Shown: in pieces, positions 45,355 to 56,596 of the stretch
Position numbering within the stretch: the stretch's first letter is position 1
Layout of the letters: every line of letters starts with the position of its first letter
Origin: Anthopleura xanthogrammica
Lineage: Eukaryota > Cnidaria > Anthozoa > Actiniaria > Actiniidae
Direction: 5' to 3'
DNA length: 64,000 bases
Assembly: GCA_964019055.1 (NCBI GenBank)
Contig: OZ025217.1
Location: forward strand, 5,068,617-5,132,616
Notes under the pieces: model-generated
Database searches by the model: none
The model's input: only the letters and a program-made list of their open reading frames with translations
What the model was told of the DNA's origin: nothing
Program-made: the position numbers and the translations under genes

Positions 45355-47297
45355 TTATTTCTTCTGTCCTTCTGCTGCTGCCTTTTTTTCTGCTGCTTTT
45401 TGTTGTTTTAGCCTCATAGCATCAGCATCCCTGTTTAAACAAAACATGTCAGCTGAATAAGTACTTTTGAGACTTTCATGTGGTGAAAATATAATGTTTT
45501 GTACTAAGGTTTTATGGCTTCCACAATGCCTTCTCCTTACAATCATTATTTTTGCTGTGCTCTTTAATTCTGGTGTTGAATTGGCTGTCACAAAAACAGC
45601 TAAAACTATTATCAACGACACTTGAGACAACTACATGTGGAAACTGTAAGACCTCACAAAACAGATCTATCTAGCTACCTGGTTAAATGCATAAAAATTG
45701 TCATAAAAAATTACCGTAAATCCTCTATTATTATAATTCTATATGTTTTGCCAAGTTTACCCCAATTCAAAATGGCAGACGATACCGTGAAATTACTTAT
45801 GCACTCAGATTTGTGAATTTTACCTTTCCTTTCTGTCATTTAGTTTCATTCCTTTGTTCCCGTCATGGTCATCACCACCCTTCTTACTTCCTTTTTTGGA
45901 TGCTTTTTGTCTAGCTAGTTCGCGTTGGTTACCACCTAGCAACAACAACATAACAAATGAAATGAAAAATAATTAAACAAATACCAGCTAAATGCCTATA
46001 ATACTCCAGTTTCAAGTTCTCTGTCACTCAGTGTTAGCCTTGATTTTGTACATAGAATATTCATGTGTTCCAGTGAAGGTCCATGGAATTTCAAAATGCA
46101 TGTATTGTTCAAGGATTGTACAGGTTTTGGACAACCTTGTCCCCAGGGCCTTCTCATGCGAAGACACGTTGGCGTTGGCTGGTCAAAAAAAGATTTTGAT
46201 TGGCTAACTTTTCTTCCGGTTATTTCAGCGGTATTTGCATGACACCCAGGATTTCTGGGTGTCACGTGACCAGCCAATGCCAGGGTCATCTCTTCTTCGC
46301 GTCTTCGCGTGAGAAGGCCCTGGGGACGAGGTTGGGTTTTGGAAAGTCTTGGAAAGTTTTAGAAATTGATAATGGATTTTTCCAGGACCTGGAAAGTTTT
46401 GGAAAATTGATTTATGGTCCACTAGACCATGGAAAAGTTATGGATTTTTTGTAGCTTGTCTGGCTTATACCTTGCAAAGAATTGCTTACACATTGTTGTA
46501 GAAGGTCAAAGTGAATCATATCTTTGCACTGTAAAGTCTGTGTAGATTTTGCCACTTTTTTGTAAAATGGCCTTCAAATACACTCATCTAATAAAATATT
46601 TATGCTATTGAGACCATCATAATGTAAAATTCTAGATTTAGAATTGTTTCTTTACCCTAAAAATGCAACCGATAAAAAACTTTATTGTAAAATCTTGAAG
46701 TTTATTAAATACATTAATTCTACTGTAAGCTAATAATATTAAGTTTAAGCTTATGTGAAGAAATCTTTATGAATCTCCTAACAGTCTGTAAGAAAAGCTA
46801 ATTTTTAGTTCTTTGGAGTAAAAGTGTGAGATCGATTAAAATATTAGATAATAAAAGCCTTTTAGTTATATTCAGTTAGTTAAAAAATAAAGAATTCTTA
46901 CAAATATACTCTAAGAGTTTTATGAGTAAATGTAGTGTGACATTGAACCAAGTTGAAGTTATGATCGTCAAAAGTAAGCTTACAGTCGACTACGTAAGTT
47001 CTCAAGTTTTAAATTGGATAAAATTTTAATTTTTTTTTCAGGAAACGAAGAAAAAATCTCACTAAATTAGGAATTAGGATGAAAAAAATAAGGTAAAAGA
47101 TAAAGAAAGAAGAATTAATAATGGACGGAATTTTTTTTTTTATAGAAAAACGTAGGTTATTCAAAACACTCGAGCTTAGCGATTTCGTATAATCCAAGTT
47201 GGTTAAATTAATTTCTCAAACTGCAAATCGGTAGATTTATCGAGGAAAAATATATAACAAGGCTTGCTAGATAGTAATAATGATACTTACGAGTCAT
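45355..47297 (-). CDS. SERF: SERF/4F5 family small basic protein
   Basis: Three coding exons on the minus strand: 47297-47291 (only 7 nt, ATG ACT C), 45935-45824 and 45430-45355; phases agree, giving 64 residues. The N-terminus MTRGNQRELARQKASKK is nearly identical to vertebrate SERF1/2. The middle is GDDHDGNKGMKLNDRKERD, and the tail is Lys/Ala/Gln-rich (KQQKAAEKKAAAEGQKK). SERF proteins are intrinsically disordered, bind nucleic acid and modify amyloid aggregation. Human SERF2 has 59 residues, so the protein is complete. The first intron (about 1.35 kb) holds the foldback at 46133-46333 and a hAT-like relic. Confidence 0.92.
46009..46098. repeat. Repeat shared with 62467-62540
   Basis: CAAGTTCTCTGT, GTTAGCCT, GATTTTGT, AGAATATTC and GTGTTCCAGTGAAGGTC occur in the same order as at 62474-62540, next to the foldback there. 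Part of one dispersed element family; lies in SERF intron 1. Confidence 0.6.
46133..46333. mobile_element. MITE with GTCCCCAGGGCCTTCTC ends
   Basis: AACCTTGTCCCCAGGGCCTT at the left is complemented by AAGGCCCTGGGGACGAGGTT at the right, extending through CTCATGCGAAGAC/GTCTTCGCGTGAG, about 32 bp. An inner pair TTGGCTGGTCA/TGACCAGCCAA gives a second hairpin. Confidence 0.7.
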
Positions 47298-47532
47298 TTT
47301 GGCGCCCAAAACTCCAAAAGAAGAAACGTTTTCGATTAAAAACAAACCAACGTTGAAATGAATCAAAATCAAAGAATCGTTGTTCGAATGCCGAGACACC
47401 GAGCCAGCAATCCCAGACGTCAGTTCGGGCACCGTTAGTCACGCATTAGTCTTGAGAGGAGAATGGAGGGGGGAGGGGAGGGGCAGGTTGGGAATTATTT
47501 TCATATTTTTGTTACATTATTAAAATGGTATA

Positions 47533-47965
47533 CAGCTATTTCAAAAAAAAATTTGAATACTGCATACTGAATACTGAATAGTGCATTCCAAGACCGAAAT
47601 GCATTTTGGGTCATGTAATATTGTCTAAAGTAAAATAAATAATAATAATTTATTGAATACTGAATACTGAATAGTGCATTCCAAGACCAAAGGGCATTGT
47701 GGGTCACATTAATTTGAAATGAAAAGTAAATATACAGCGATTAGCTCTCTATATGTAGCTAGTATATGTAGCTAGTATATTGTTATAATAATTATTTATT
47801 TTATATGTTAATAGTGCATTTCATCCGAAACAATATACTAGCTACATATAGAGAGCTAATCGCTGTATATTTACTTTTCATTTCAAATTAATGTGACCCA
47901 CAATGCCCTTTGGTCTTGGAATGCACTATTCAGTATTCAGTATTCAAGGTTTTTTGAAATAGCTG
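47533..47965. mobile_element. TA-flanked MITE with about 113-bp near-perfect inverted arms
   Basis: Ends CAGCTATTTCAAAAAA / TTTTTTGAAATAGCTG flanked by TA (47531-47532, 47966-47967). The inner arms 47653-47766 and 47834-47947 are complementary over about 113 bp with virtually no mismatches. The left side carries an extra partial duplicate (GAATACTGAATAGTGCATTCCAAGACC at 47570-47596 and again at 47662-47688). The near identity of the arms suggests recent mobility or gene conversion. Confidence 0.75.
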
Positions 47966-47990
47966 TACTTGTGTCATATATATGTCATAT

Positions 47991-48105
47991 GTGAGTAGAG
48001 TTGTTTGTTGGTTCTCTTCTGCTTCAAAGGTTGTTTTTCGCTGAGTTCTTCAGTTTTCCTCCCTCCGGCAAAAACCAACTCCTAAATTCAAACTTAGCCC
48101 ATTCA
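47991..48105 (+). repeat. SINE body, 5' truncated
   Basis: GAGTAGAGTTGT, TTGGTTCTCT, TTTTCCTCCCTCC and AAAACCAACTCCTAAATTC follow the same order as the body of the SINE at 62884-63135. The tRNA-like head is missing. Confidence 0.65.
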
Positions 48106-48886
48106 GTTGGCTCCTGATTTTAATAGCCACACTAGTGGAGATGCCACTGCTAACTGATCCCATTATTTAGTCTCTTTTTTGATTACAAGCAAAGTTTTAT
48201 TCTGATAAAAAAACATTTATGTTAAACATGAAGTTGTTTTTTCTTGTCTTGTCTACTTTTCTGGTTTTCGGATTTTTTTCCTCCTTCTTTTATATTAGTG
48301 AAAAAACTGAAGTTGGTGAAAGATAATCTAGCTGATCTGAAGTAGTGACGTAGAAATGACGTCACTGCAAAACTGAGGTGTCATGAAGGCTGCAAAAATT
48401 GACTTATAGAAGTTTATGTCTGAGACAAATCTAGATTTTTTTGGGAGAAGTTTTCGAAATTTCGTATATTAAATTTACTATGACACTCATTATTGAGTTG
48501 TAAAATAAAGTAAAGAATTATCCTTTTCCCGAGTAGCCGACTACTAAGGATGACACCTCAGTTTTGCAAATTTTCTCGATTCTCATTGGCTAATATTTTT
48601 TTTCTATGCAGATTAGCCGGATATGGTTGGTGTTTATCGATATGAAAAACTGGAACTTCTTGAGAAATATCGAGTTTTGACAAAATGCTAAGTGGCTGGA
48701 GTGCCTGCCTGGTCACTCTCTGCGAGTGACTGAAAGAAATACCTGATTACAGGCGAGCCGAAAGTTTGTCATATACTCCTTTGTCTTTGAGGGCATGCAT
48801 GAAAGTGAGACTGATGGGTCAGTTAGCCGAAATCCCTGCCATTTGTTCATTTTTGTAACAAAAGTTACCTTTTACTAAGTTTATTG

Positions 48887-50566
48887 TCAACAAATGTCTT
48901 TCAAGTTCTTGATGTTTTGAGTTAAGTAATACATATCTCTAGATGGAACTCCGCCTATAACACAAAAGTTCATATCTTCACATTCAGTCAACATTGTAGT
49001 GTAAGAGGTATCGAATTTGGTTGATTCGTCTGTGCATTTGAGAGAAAGTTTCGTGGCCATTATTCCAAGGTAAACGTCATCTATATGAATAAGGGTTTCC
49101 TAAAGAGGAGAAAAGATTTGTTTATTAAGGGAAGAGTAACTGAGGATGTGTATGTGCTAGAAACGGTGTTGAAAGCGTTCATCCATTCATCCTTCCCTCC
49201 TTCCCTCTCCCTCCATATCTCACTCCCTTCTCAATCCATCCATTATTCCATCCATTATTCCACTCATCCATCCATCCTTCGACCCACCCTTCCATCCATC
49301 CATCCATCTATCCATTATTTCATCCATCCATCCATCTATCCATCCTTCCATCCATCTTCCATCCATCCATCCATCCATCCATCCATCCATCCATCCATCC
49401 ATCCATCCATCCATCCATCCATCCATCCATCCATCCATCCATCCATCCATCCATCCATCCATCCATCCATCCATCCATCCATCCATCCATCCATCCATCC
49501 ATCCATCCATCCATCCATCCATCCATCCATCCATCCATCCATCCATCCATCCATCCATCCATCCATCCATCCATCCATCCTAAGTAAGCTTTAAGTGTCA
49601 ATAATGGTATTATTGAGCCACAGTCGCATAAACTATGTTCTCGTTTAATGTCAACCTCACCTTAAGTGACAAATCTACGACCTTCTCCACAACATCATAA
49701 GACATGGCAATCCCCATACCCGATGCATACGGGGGAAGACGCTTCTCGGGCCATTCTTCCTCAGAAATGTACCAGGGGCTCTTTTTGTTCCGTACAACTT
49801 TAGCCCCTCCTGCATCATGTCCGTGACAGAACCCTATATATAGTCCCTCGTTGGTATCTTCGTTCTTCTTTCTTAAAAACGAAATCATCTCATCGGTATT
49901 GACGAAGCTATCATCTGCCGTTTTGAGGACGAATTTAGCCTTGCAAGATGTAGTAGCCCATTTAAGACCAAGGAGTATTTTAACAGAATGTCCTTCATTT
50001 TTAAGATAAACATCTTTGAAACCTCCACGTAGGATATCTTTGTACCTCTTCGCTTCTCTTTTGACGAGCCGATCGTGTTCGTCGTCCGAACCAACGACGT
50101 AAATCACCCGAAAGCTCTCGTCACTGGTCTCGTTTTTCTTCGAGTTATCTTCGCCCCATGATTTACGGATAGATTTACGAGCTTCAAAATTTCGACTCGA
50201 AGTTACGACAATTATGAGAAGGAACAAGTCTTCTGGACAGGCCTGTGGAGTTATTATTAACCCTTTTTTCTGTAGTAGGGGAGGATATGGATCGAGCTTT
50301 AACGTTGGTTTTTCAGTTTCCGCCTCTGTCTCAGTTGGCTCCTCGGTGGTTATTTCTATCACTTCTGTCACTGTTGTCGTGACGGGTTCTCCTTGTCCAG
50401 GCACGGATGTAACTTCAGCAACAATTGTTTTTTCTTCCTTAACTTTAGGCGTCTCCGGATTGCACAAGATCAGTAACCCAAAAATAATACCAAATAGAAA
50501 TGCTACGACAAACACAGCTGAATTTTCCCGGATATGACGCCCCAATAGACGAAGCCTGAGCGCCAT
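48887..50566 (-). CDS. GT31 family beta-1,3-glycosyltransferase (B3GALT/B3GNT-like)
   Basis: Type II Golgi membrane enzyme adding Gal or GlcNAc in beta-1,3 linkage. Two minus-strand exons, 50566-49661 and 49099-48887, joined in phase 0, give 372 residues. A signal anchor lies at 16-36, then a Thr/Glu-rich stem (about 40-105). The catalytic domain starts with [11 protein letters not shown]...[10 protein letters not shown] (114-138). The metal-binding motif is KTADDSFVN (215-223), where most relatives have [15 protein letters not shown] (278-289) is the YxSG block. Exon 2 supplies [13 protein letters not shown] (308-320), the conserved [ED]DV-aromatic-x-G motif that exon 1 alone would miss. Read without splicing, exon 1 runs on 17 codons past its donor to a stop at 49610. 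The intron is largely a (GGAT)n microsatellite. Acceptor specificity cannot be set. Confidence 0.88.
49353..49580. repeat. (ATCC)n microsatellite
   Basis: About 56 uninterrupted ATCC units, with an imperfect zone of ATCC/ATTC words extending left to about 49180. It fills much of the 561-bp GT31 intron. Long open frames on both strands here (HPSI and MDGW repeats) are artefacts of the 4-bp period. Confidence 0.97.
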
Positions 50567-51088
50567 TTTATCTCAAATCTGCAACTCAGTGGAATAAGAA
50601 ATCTTTTACTTTGCCACGAGTTCGGAATTTTAATTAATCTTAACTTAATCAGTCAATTATTCTGTGATGGTCGATCTGTGATTGGAGTCGCACAAAAGAT
50701 CTCCATAGAGATTTTTGCTTTCGAAAACAATGCAGTCATCGTGAAGCTCTTTTTCTAACTTAAAATGTTAAAATAAAATGACAAAAAAATACTAAATGGG
50801 AATTAACTGTAGTTCCACAGAGCTGTGGTTCTTCTTCCAATGGATTCCAATTGGAATTTAGACGTTGATTGTATTAGTTTTTTAATTTTTTTTATTTTTG
50901 GCGCATTTGATCATATATATTCACATGCGAATTTGTGCCTTGGAAGTAAAAAAATTATTTTTATTATTATTTTGTAGAAGAATACTATTAAAAATGATTC
51001 ATTACACTTTGAGTTGAATTTATTTTGAGTCGAAATAATCGATTATCTAGTTTTATAACCCAAGCAAATTCATCACCGATCACAGCAT

Positions 51089-51277
51089 ATAAGCCAGTTC
51101 AAAGTTTTTAAAATAATCGTTAATTTTTCAGTGCGCAAGCGATCTTATCCCGAATTTCTCATCTTTTTTTGTTTAAACCTTCTTTTATTTATTTTTTATT
51201 AAACAAAAGAAGGTGAGAAATTCGGGATAAAATCGCTTGTGCACTGAAAACGATTCTTAAACTTTGAACTGGCTTAT
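51089..51277. mobile_element. MITE with about 80-bp inverted arms
   Basis: TATAAGCCAGTTCAAAGTTT at the left is complemented by AAACTTTGAACTGGCTTATA at the right. The arms continue through TCAGTGCGCAAGCGAT and CCCGAATTTCTCA. The TA at the borders suggests a mariner-type target. Confidence 0.65.
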
Positions 51278-52914
51278 ACGTTTAATAGCCTTTAACAAGA
51301 GTATTCAGTAATTCATAAAGCCGATGTTACACGAGACGATTTGCAACGACGATTTCTCGCGATACGCCGTTGCGCGAAAGGTTTATACCATGTAACATAC
51401 CAGATAAAACGATTTTTAGAGTAACTTCGACTTCAGGCAACACGTTGCGAGTTTCTGATCTGAAGTCAAAACCTCGCAACTCAAAATGACGAATTTTTTG
51501 CGCCATTGCACAATATATCGTCCTTGCAAATCGACTCGGCTTTTAAAGTACGAAGTAAAATGTTTAACCTTCTCGTTCTAGCTTTCTTATTCAAAATGTA
51601 TTCCCAAAAGAACACTTTTAATTCAATACGCGTAGCCACCATCAGTGGAAAGTGGTCCGGTTTTAAAAAAGTACTAGTGGTCCGATTTTCTCGGGTAAAA
51701 TATTCTTAACGAAGGGAAAAATGGTTCCGACGGTGAAACGTGATCCGGTTATAACCAGACCAACCGTACTGGTAGCTATAGCTACGGCCCTGAGTTGAGA
51801 ACCTTGATTTATCATATTCATAAGTGTTTATCGTATGTATGCCTATATATACAGCTAATTGAAAAAACGTTTTCGTCGAACAGTTTCAAAATTGGGAACA
51901 TTTTTGACTGAATATTAGTCATATAGACTTTTGTCTTCCTTTCGCAAAACCCGAAGGCAAACGTTGAAAGGGTTGCCGCTTGTGTTATCTCATTCATTAG
52001 TTAGCAAAAACAACTACTTCAGAGCGAATAATTAAGCGCTTCAGGGATTTCTAACCATACTCCGTTTCGGTTCAGTCGCGTAGTCGCGGAGCTGGTCAGC
52101 GACAACGTTTTTTCAAATGACTGTATGTTGAAAGCATCTGCATGGTCATAACGTTTGTGCCTCATTTTGTGGCTCTTAAAGTGAATTCAACGATTCTTGT
52201 TTATTCACAGGCAGCCCAAGCAAACTTTCTGTGCATGTTTTATAGGGTAATGTATGGGGCTAGAATACTAGATAATGTTGAGTGAAGTTCTCGGGCTGAA
52301 TATGAGCCTTAAATTGCAATTTTGAGTTTAGAAACAAAAAAGTAATCACGTGACTATTTTAGATGCATAAGGGATTTCGTATTTTCCTTTGAAAATGCGG
52401 TCACGAGTTTGGATAGGTAAAACCAACTTATACATTAAATTTACTTCACTTCAAGGCCTCAACAGAATGTCGCTTGGAGAACCTGGTTATCACTTACTGT
52501 TAAGGAGATATTTCGCGAAACAGGTCACGTGACCATAGCTTTGGTAAAAGCTTTGGCGGCGCTTAAACCAGTAAATACTTAAGCTTCTAAGATTAGTTTA
52601 CTAAATAAACTTCTATATATACGTTAAGTATTCAAGCATTGTTTTCAAAGTAGAAATTCGTCTTACTTTATCGATTCTTACTAGCTTTAATGGACTGTAA
52701 TGCCTTTTGGTGCTGAAGTTTTCTTATCTATAAGTAATATTTAGCATTTTTTTTTAGGTAATATTTAGCATGGTTTTGAATGGTATTTGGCATGAATACC
52801 TCAAGTGATATTTCGAATCTTTTGTTTGGTTTTAGTATCTCTTTTGAAACGTCCTGGACCCACCCTTGGATAGTAAGAGTAGGGGAGGGGAAGAGGCATA
52901 GGATGCATCCTTAA

Positions 52915-53546
52915 GGTGACTGACCACTTTAGCAAGGAACAATTACAAAATGTTAGAAAGATATTTTACACAGAATTTAACGCTGTTTCCAAAAATGAAA
53001 AGAAAAATGGGGTGTCCCGAGCTCGTTTTCGAGATAATGAATTTTGAATATGACCATCTTGACTAGTTTTCGAAAGGAAAATGGCGGAATACAAGCTTTG
53101 CACACAAAAATTCATAACTCAAAAATTAAAGAAGCTCTGAAAGCAATTTTCTTAGGACATCTACTTTAAACATTATTTTTGAAGACTGACTAAAAATATT
53201 TGAAGAAAGTTTTTAAAATAAGCTAAAAATTCAGCTTCTTGTTAGCTCAATCAACCGAAAATCGTACTCAAACGACAACAACAAAATCACATAAAACGCT
53301 TTTTTATAAGTTCTAATAATTACGTTTTTTTTTCAAACTTTCTCAAAAGATTGATTTTTACCTGTTGTTTTAGGAAATTCAAAGAAAAATATAGAGTCCC
53401 GTGCAAAATTCGGGGTTTTTGCCCCGTTGAAGTTCAAAACGTGTATGGTTCCTCAATAAAATTTTGGAAGTTATGCGGTTTTGAGCGATTTTTGTGCGCG
53501 CGCACATCGTGGGCTCAAATTGTACGTTCAAAAGTAGTCAGTCACC
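52915..53546. mobile_element. TTAA-type MITE, copy 2 (longer)
   Basis: Ends GGTGACTGACCACTTT / AAAGTAGTCAGTCACC. TTAA lies at 52911-52914; the right border is TTTA, probably a mutated duplication. The interior shares GAGCTCGTTTTCGAGAT, GGGGTGTCCC and GTGCGCGCGCACATCGTGGG with the element at 7530-7792, in opposite orientation. The open frame 53351-53551 lies inside and shows no transposase motif. Confidence 0.6.
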
Positions 53547-55388
53547 TTTAAATCGTACTTGGTCCAGCCGAGATTAGACTCCTTACGGTATGTCATTCAG
53601 AGGGACATGAATGAGTGTGTGGCATGCATTGCCAGAAATATGGGACATGAGCCTGCTCATCCATGCGCAATGATGCGTTTCAGCTTACAAAATAGCCGCC
53701 GAGTCTTATAGGAAATGTATGGGGAATATAGAGCTTCCTCTATTTACGGCGAATAGGGTTTTATTTCCTCTGAGCTCCACATCGCGACAAACAACCCACC
53801 CTACAAGCTACTAAATAAGCGTAAAATGATCATTGAATCATGCAACATATTGGTTCCCGGACTACTTGCCTTCGAAAGGCTTCGAAAGCTCTAGATTCCA
53901 TACATCGTCTATAAATCTGGCCACACTTGACCCCAAAATCGTCTTATTTGAGCTCGAAAAAATTTAAAAGTAAAAGAGCTCCACCTCGATATCACCAAAC
54001 GAGTGTTTAATAAATCCAAAACCGCTCAAAATAGACAGCATGCCTTCAGAATGTAGGTTCCCAAGAAGCTTGAAGTTAGGTTAAATTTTAAGCGATTCGA
54101 CGCGTTGTTAGCTCGTAGTTTTCAGTTAAAAATGACAAGAAACCACAGAGAACTGCTCCAAACAGCTTCAAAACCCCCTAAATATCGCCATTTTGTTTTT
54201 ACAAGCTCCTATGGACTGCTGAGATACAATAAGGAAGCTTAAAGTAACGATTTACGTTTGAAACTTGTTTCTTGTCCTTCATGGGCTTCCTGTGGTGAGG
54301 CTTATCAACAGAAAAATAATAGTTGTTCTTTTGATTGTCAAGTAACTATTTTTTGGCAAGAATTGTTTTACTAACATCATAGTTGAATATAAATATGTGC
54401 TTGGAAACCATGTAGTTATATTTTTCCTCTAGAAAACCACTTCATTTTCATTCATGCGTAACACCGCTGACAATGTCCAATATTTCTGGCAATGCCTTTA
54501 TTAGTTTACCTGACGAATGAACAGCGAAAGGTTTCCTGTTTTGAATTCTGTCACGTATACCCTACATGTTGAAAGGCCTGTTGACCCGGAATTAAGAGAT
54601 CAGGTAAACTATGTTTTTATCTTTTAACTGTGTACTCGCCCATTATGAACACTGGATCCATGCAAAGAAAAACGTTATGAAAGTTGGCATTGAAATCACG
54701 GGCTTATTTGCCATTTGTACATTGCGATGGTCAAACAATACGAGATGGCTTCTCTGATTGGCTATATTAACAATTCATCTGTCCGTTGGGCGCTTTGTCC
54801 AATTTTCCAAATGTCCATATTCCATGGCCATTTGCTTAGCTTCTGGCTTGGCAGGGGGTCTCGTATGTACCATGCTTTAGTTTTCTTTATTTTCCATCTG
54901 CCTACCATACGTTCTCATCCTCTTACCTGGGTCAGAAATGTACGTTCTTCTGGTGCTTGCCACTGGGCGCACATCAGTTTCCTCGTCTGGAACTGCAACA
55001 ACTGCGCATGCGTTTCGAAAGCATTATTTTTGCAGAATGTGTCGTTAGTATTGTCCATAAGGAATCGTTAAGGTAACAGTCTTTAGTAATAACGACGAAT
55101 TACATTGTATAACACAAGCCTTTCGACCCACCTCAGACCTTTTGGCTAAACATCACAGACTGCTACTGAAATAGATACACCAAAAGAAACCTAGTAACTG
55201 TATTATTTCGTAGTGCTTAGTTACAAAGTAATTCTTTACAAAACCAAACACTGTTGGACGCAGACATAAAAAAAAAAAAATTTTTTTTGCGTCATCTCGA
55301 CTGATGGATCAATAAACCTACTTACCTTAGGCGTAATGTTTTCGCATTTCAGACCACGTGTCATTCTCTTGAGAATAAGTTTCTTTGT

Positions 55389-55663
55389 TTGGGTTGTATG
55401 TCTTCTAATGCGCAGCTGTTAAACAAAAATGTGATACTCGAGGAAATGACATGGCCCAAGGCAAGGAGGTCTATTCTGGCCAAGAGGTACATAGAAAAGC
55501 CACCAGCCGCATTTAATTGGCTGAGGACAATACCTTGGCGAACAGCGTTGAAGGTCTTTTCAAGCGATGAAAGATGTTGGTCATGTTCCACGCAGTGTTC
55601 GAGGAGTAAAATATTTGCGGGGTGGTCGAAGGAGTAACCGCGAAGGCTTCTTGCTGTGCTTGT
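55389..55663 (-). pseudogene. Ty3/Gypsy-type reverse transcriptase relic
   Basis: A minus-strand frame of about 86 codons contains HDQHLSSLEKTFNAVRQ, GIVLSQLNAAGG and LLALGHVISSSI. This matches, in order, the region after the catalytic YxDD box of Ty3/Gypsy reverse transcriptases (EHLxHLExVFxRLRxAGL, then YLGHVIS). The catalytic box is degraded (YSFDH at the expected place) and the conserved Cys/Lys segment is altered. No LTR or other domain was found nearby. Confidence 0.5.
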
Positions 55664-56483
55664 AATTTCGTTATGTCCTTATCTTCTTAATATAGGTTCA
55701 CTGGTTAAACAAGCGTACAATGGCCTTTTGCAGGCCAGGCAGAATCATACACATGATTGTTTCTGGAGTAGGAAAAGTTCGGATTTTTCTTTTTTTAACT
55801 TTTGCTGGATTTCTATTTTTTGCCTTATATAAACTATTATTTGCACAATATTTGTTCATTCTTTTAGTAGTATCTATATTTGCACGATATACGCAATAGG
55901 GCTGCGTGGCAGTGACGTCAAACTCAGACCGCAAACAAACCGAATTTCTCATCTCCTTGAGTCCGATTTCTGCCGTTTGGTTTTTAATGACAACTTTTTT
56001 TTTTTGAAAAGCAATGATTTGTAATAAAAAATAAATAAATATAATGTGTTTCTCCGTTCTCTTTTCAGTATAATATTACGCTTGTCTGAGTCATACATCT
56101 TTTAAGCGGGCTATTTTTACAATAGCCACGCAGCCGTATTGAACGAAATAAAGAGAAGAAAAAATCTCAAATGCAGTTGTCAACCCCTAAAACAACGTCT
56201 GCGCTAATCTAAGTAAACGCAAGGCTGATTACTTTTCGTGTGAACCTTCTAATGGTCTATCACAAATCCTACACTCTGATTGGCTGAGCTAATAGTGGTT
56301 CATTAGTGGTAGATCACTAGATCAATGAACAATGATCACTAGAACAATGGCAAAAACAATTACTTAATGGCAAAAACCGTTATTTATTTGACCAATTAGT
56401 AGGTTAATACTAGGACAGTTAGACCTCTCGCCCTCATGGTCTACGAGTCAATAGCCCATGAGGGCTGCAGTTCTAAGTATAAG

Positions 56484-56596
56484 GGTTAGAGAATAAACGC
56501 TTTATGGGATTTAGAGCTCCGAGCATTGATAGAAAGCTTTTCTATCATTGCGAGGAGCTTTAAATCCCATAAAACACGAGGGTTTATTCTCTAACC
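56484..56596. repeat. Strong hairpin repeat
   Basis: GGTTAGAGAATAAACGCTTT and ATGGGATTTAGAGCTCC are complemented by GGAGCTTTAAATCCCAT and GGGTTTATTCTCTAACC. The arm tip is GATAGAAAG/CTTTTCTATC. Arms are about 50 bp with a minimal loop. Confidence 0.65.

Larger units (their letters stand above)
47298..48886. other. SERF upstream region and spacer
   Basis: 47298-47470 is the likely SERF 5' UTR and promoter, with a G-rich GGAGGGGGGAGGGGAGGGG stretch at about 47463-47482. Then come the MITE 47533-47965 and a SINE 3' part. 48300-48880 shows nothing recognisable beyond the GT31 3' UTR. Confidence 0.45.

Noticed and set aside
49085..49601. Long open frames of HPSI or MDGW repeats on both strands
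   Set aside because: They are the (ATCC)n microsatellite read in several frames; no stop codon can occur in a pure 4-bp repeat of this kind.
54715..55071. 118-codon open frame
   Set aside because: No domain, no conserved blocks, and no promoter or splice support; left as spacer.
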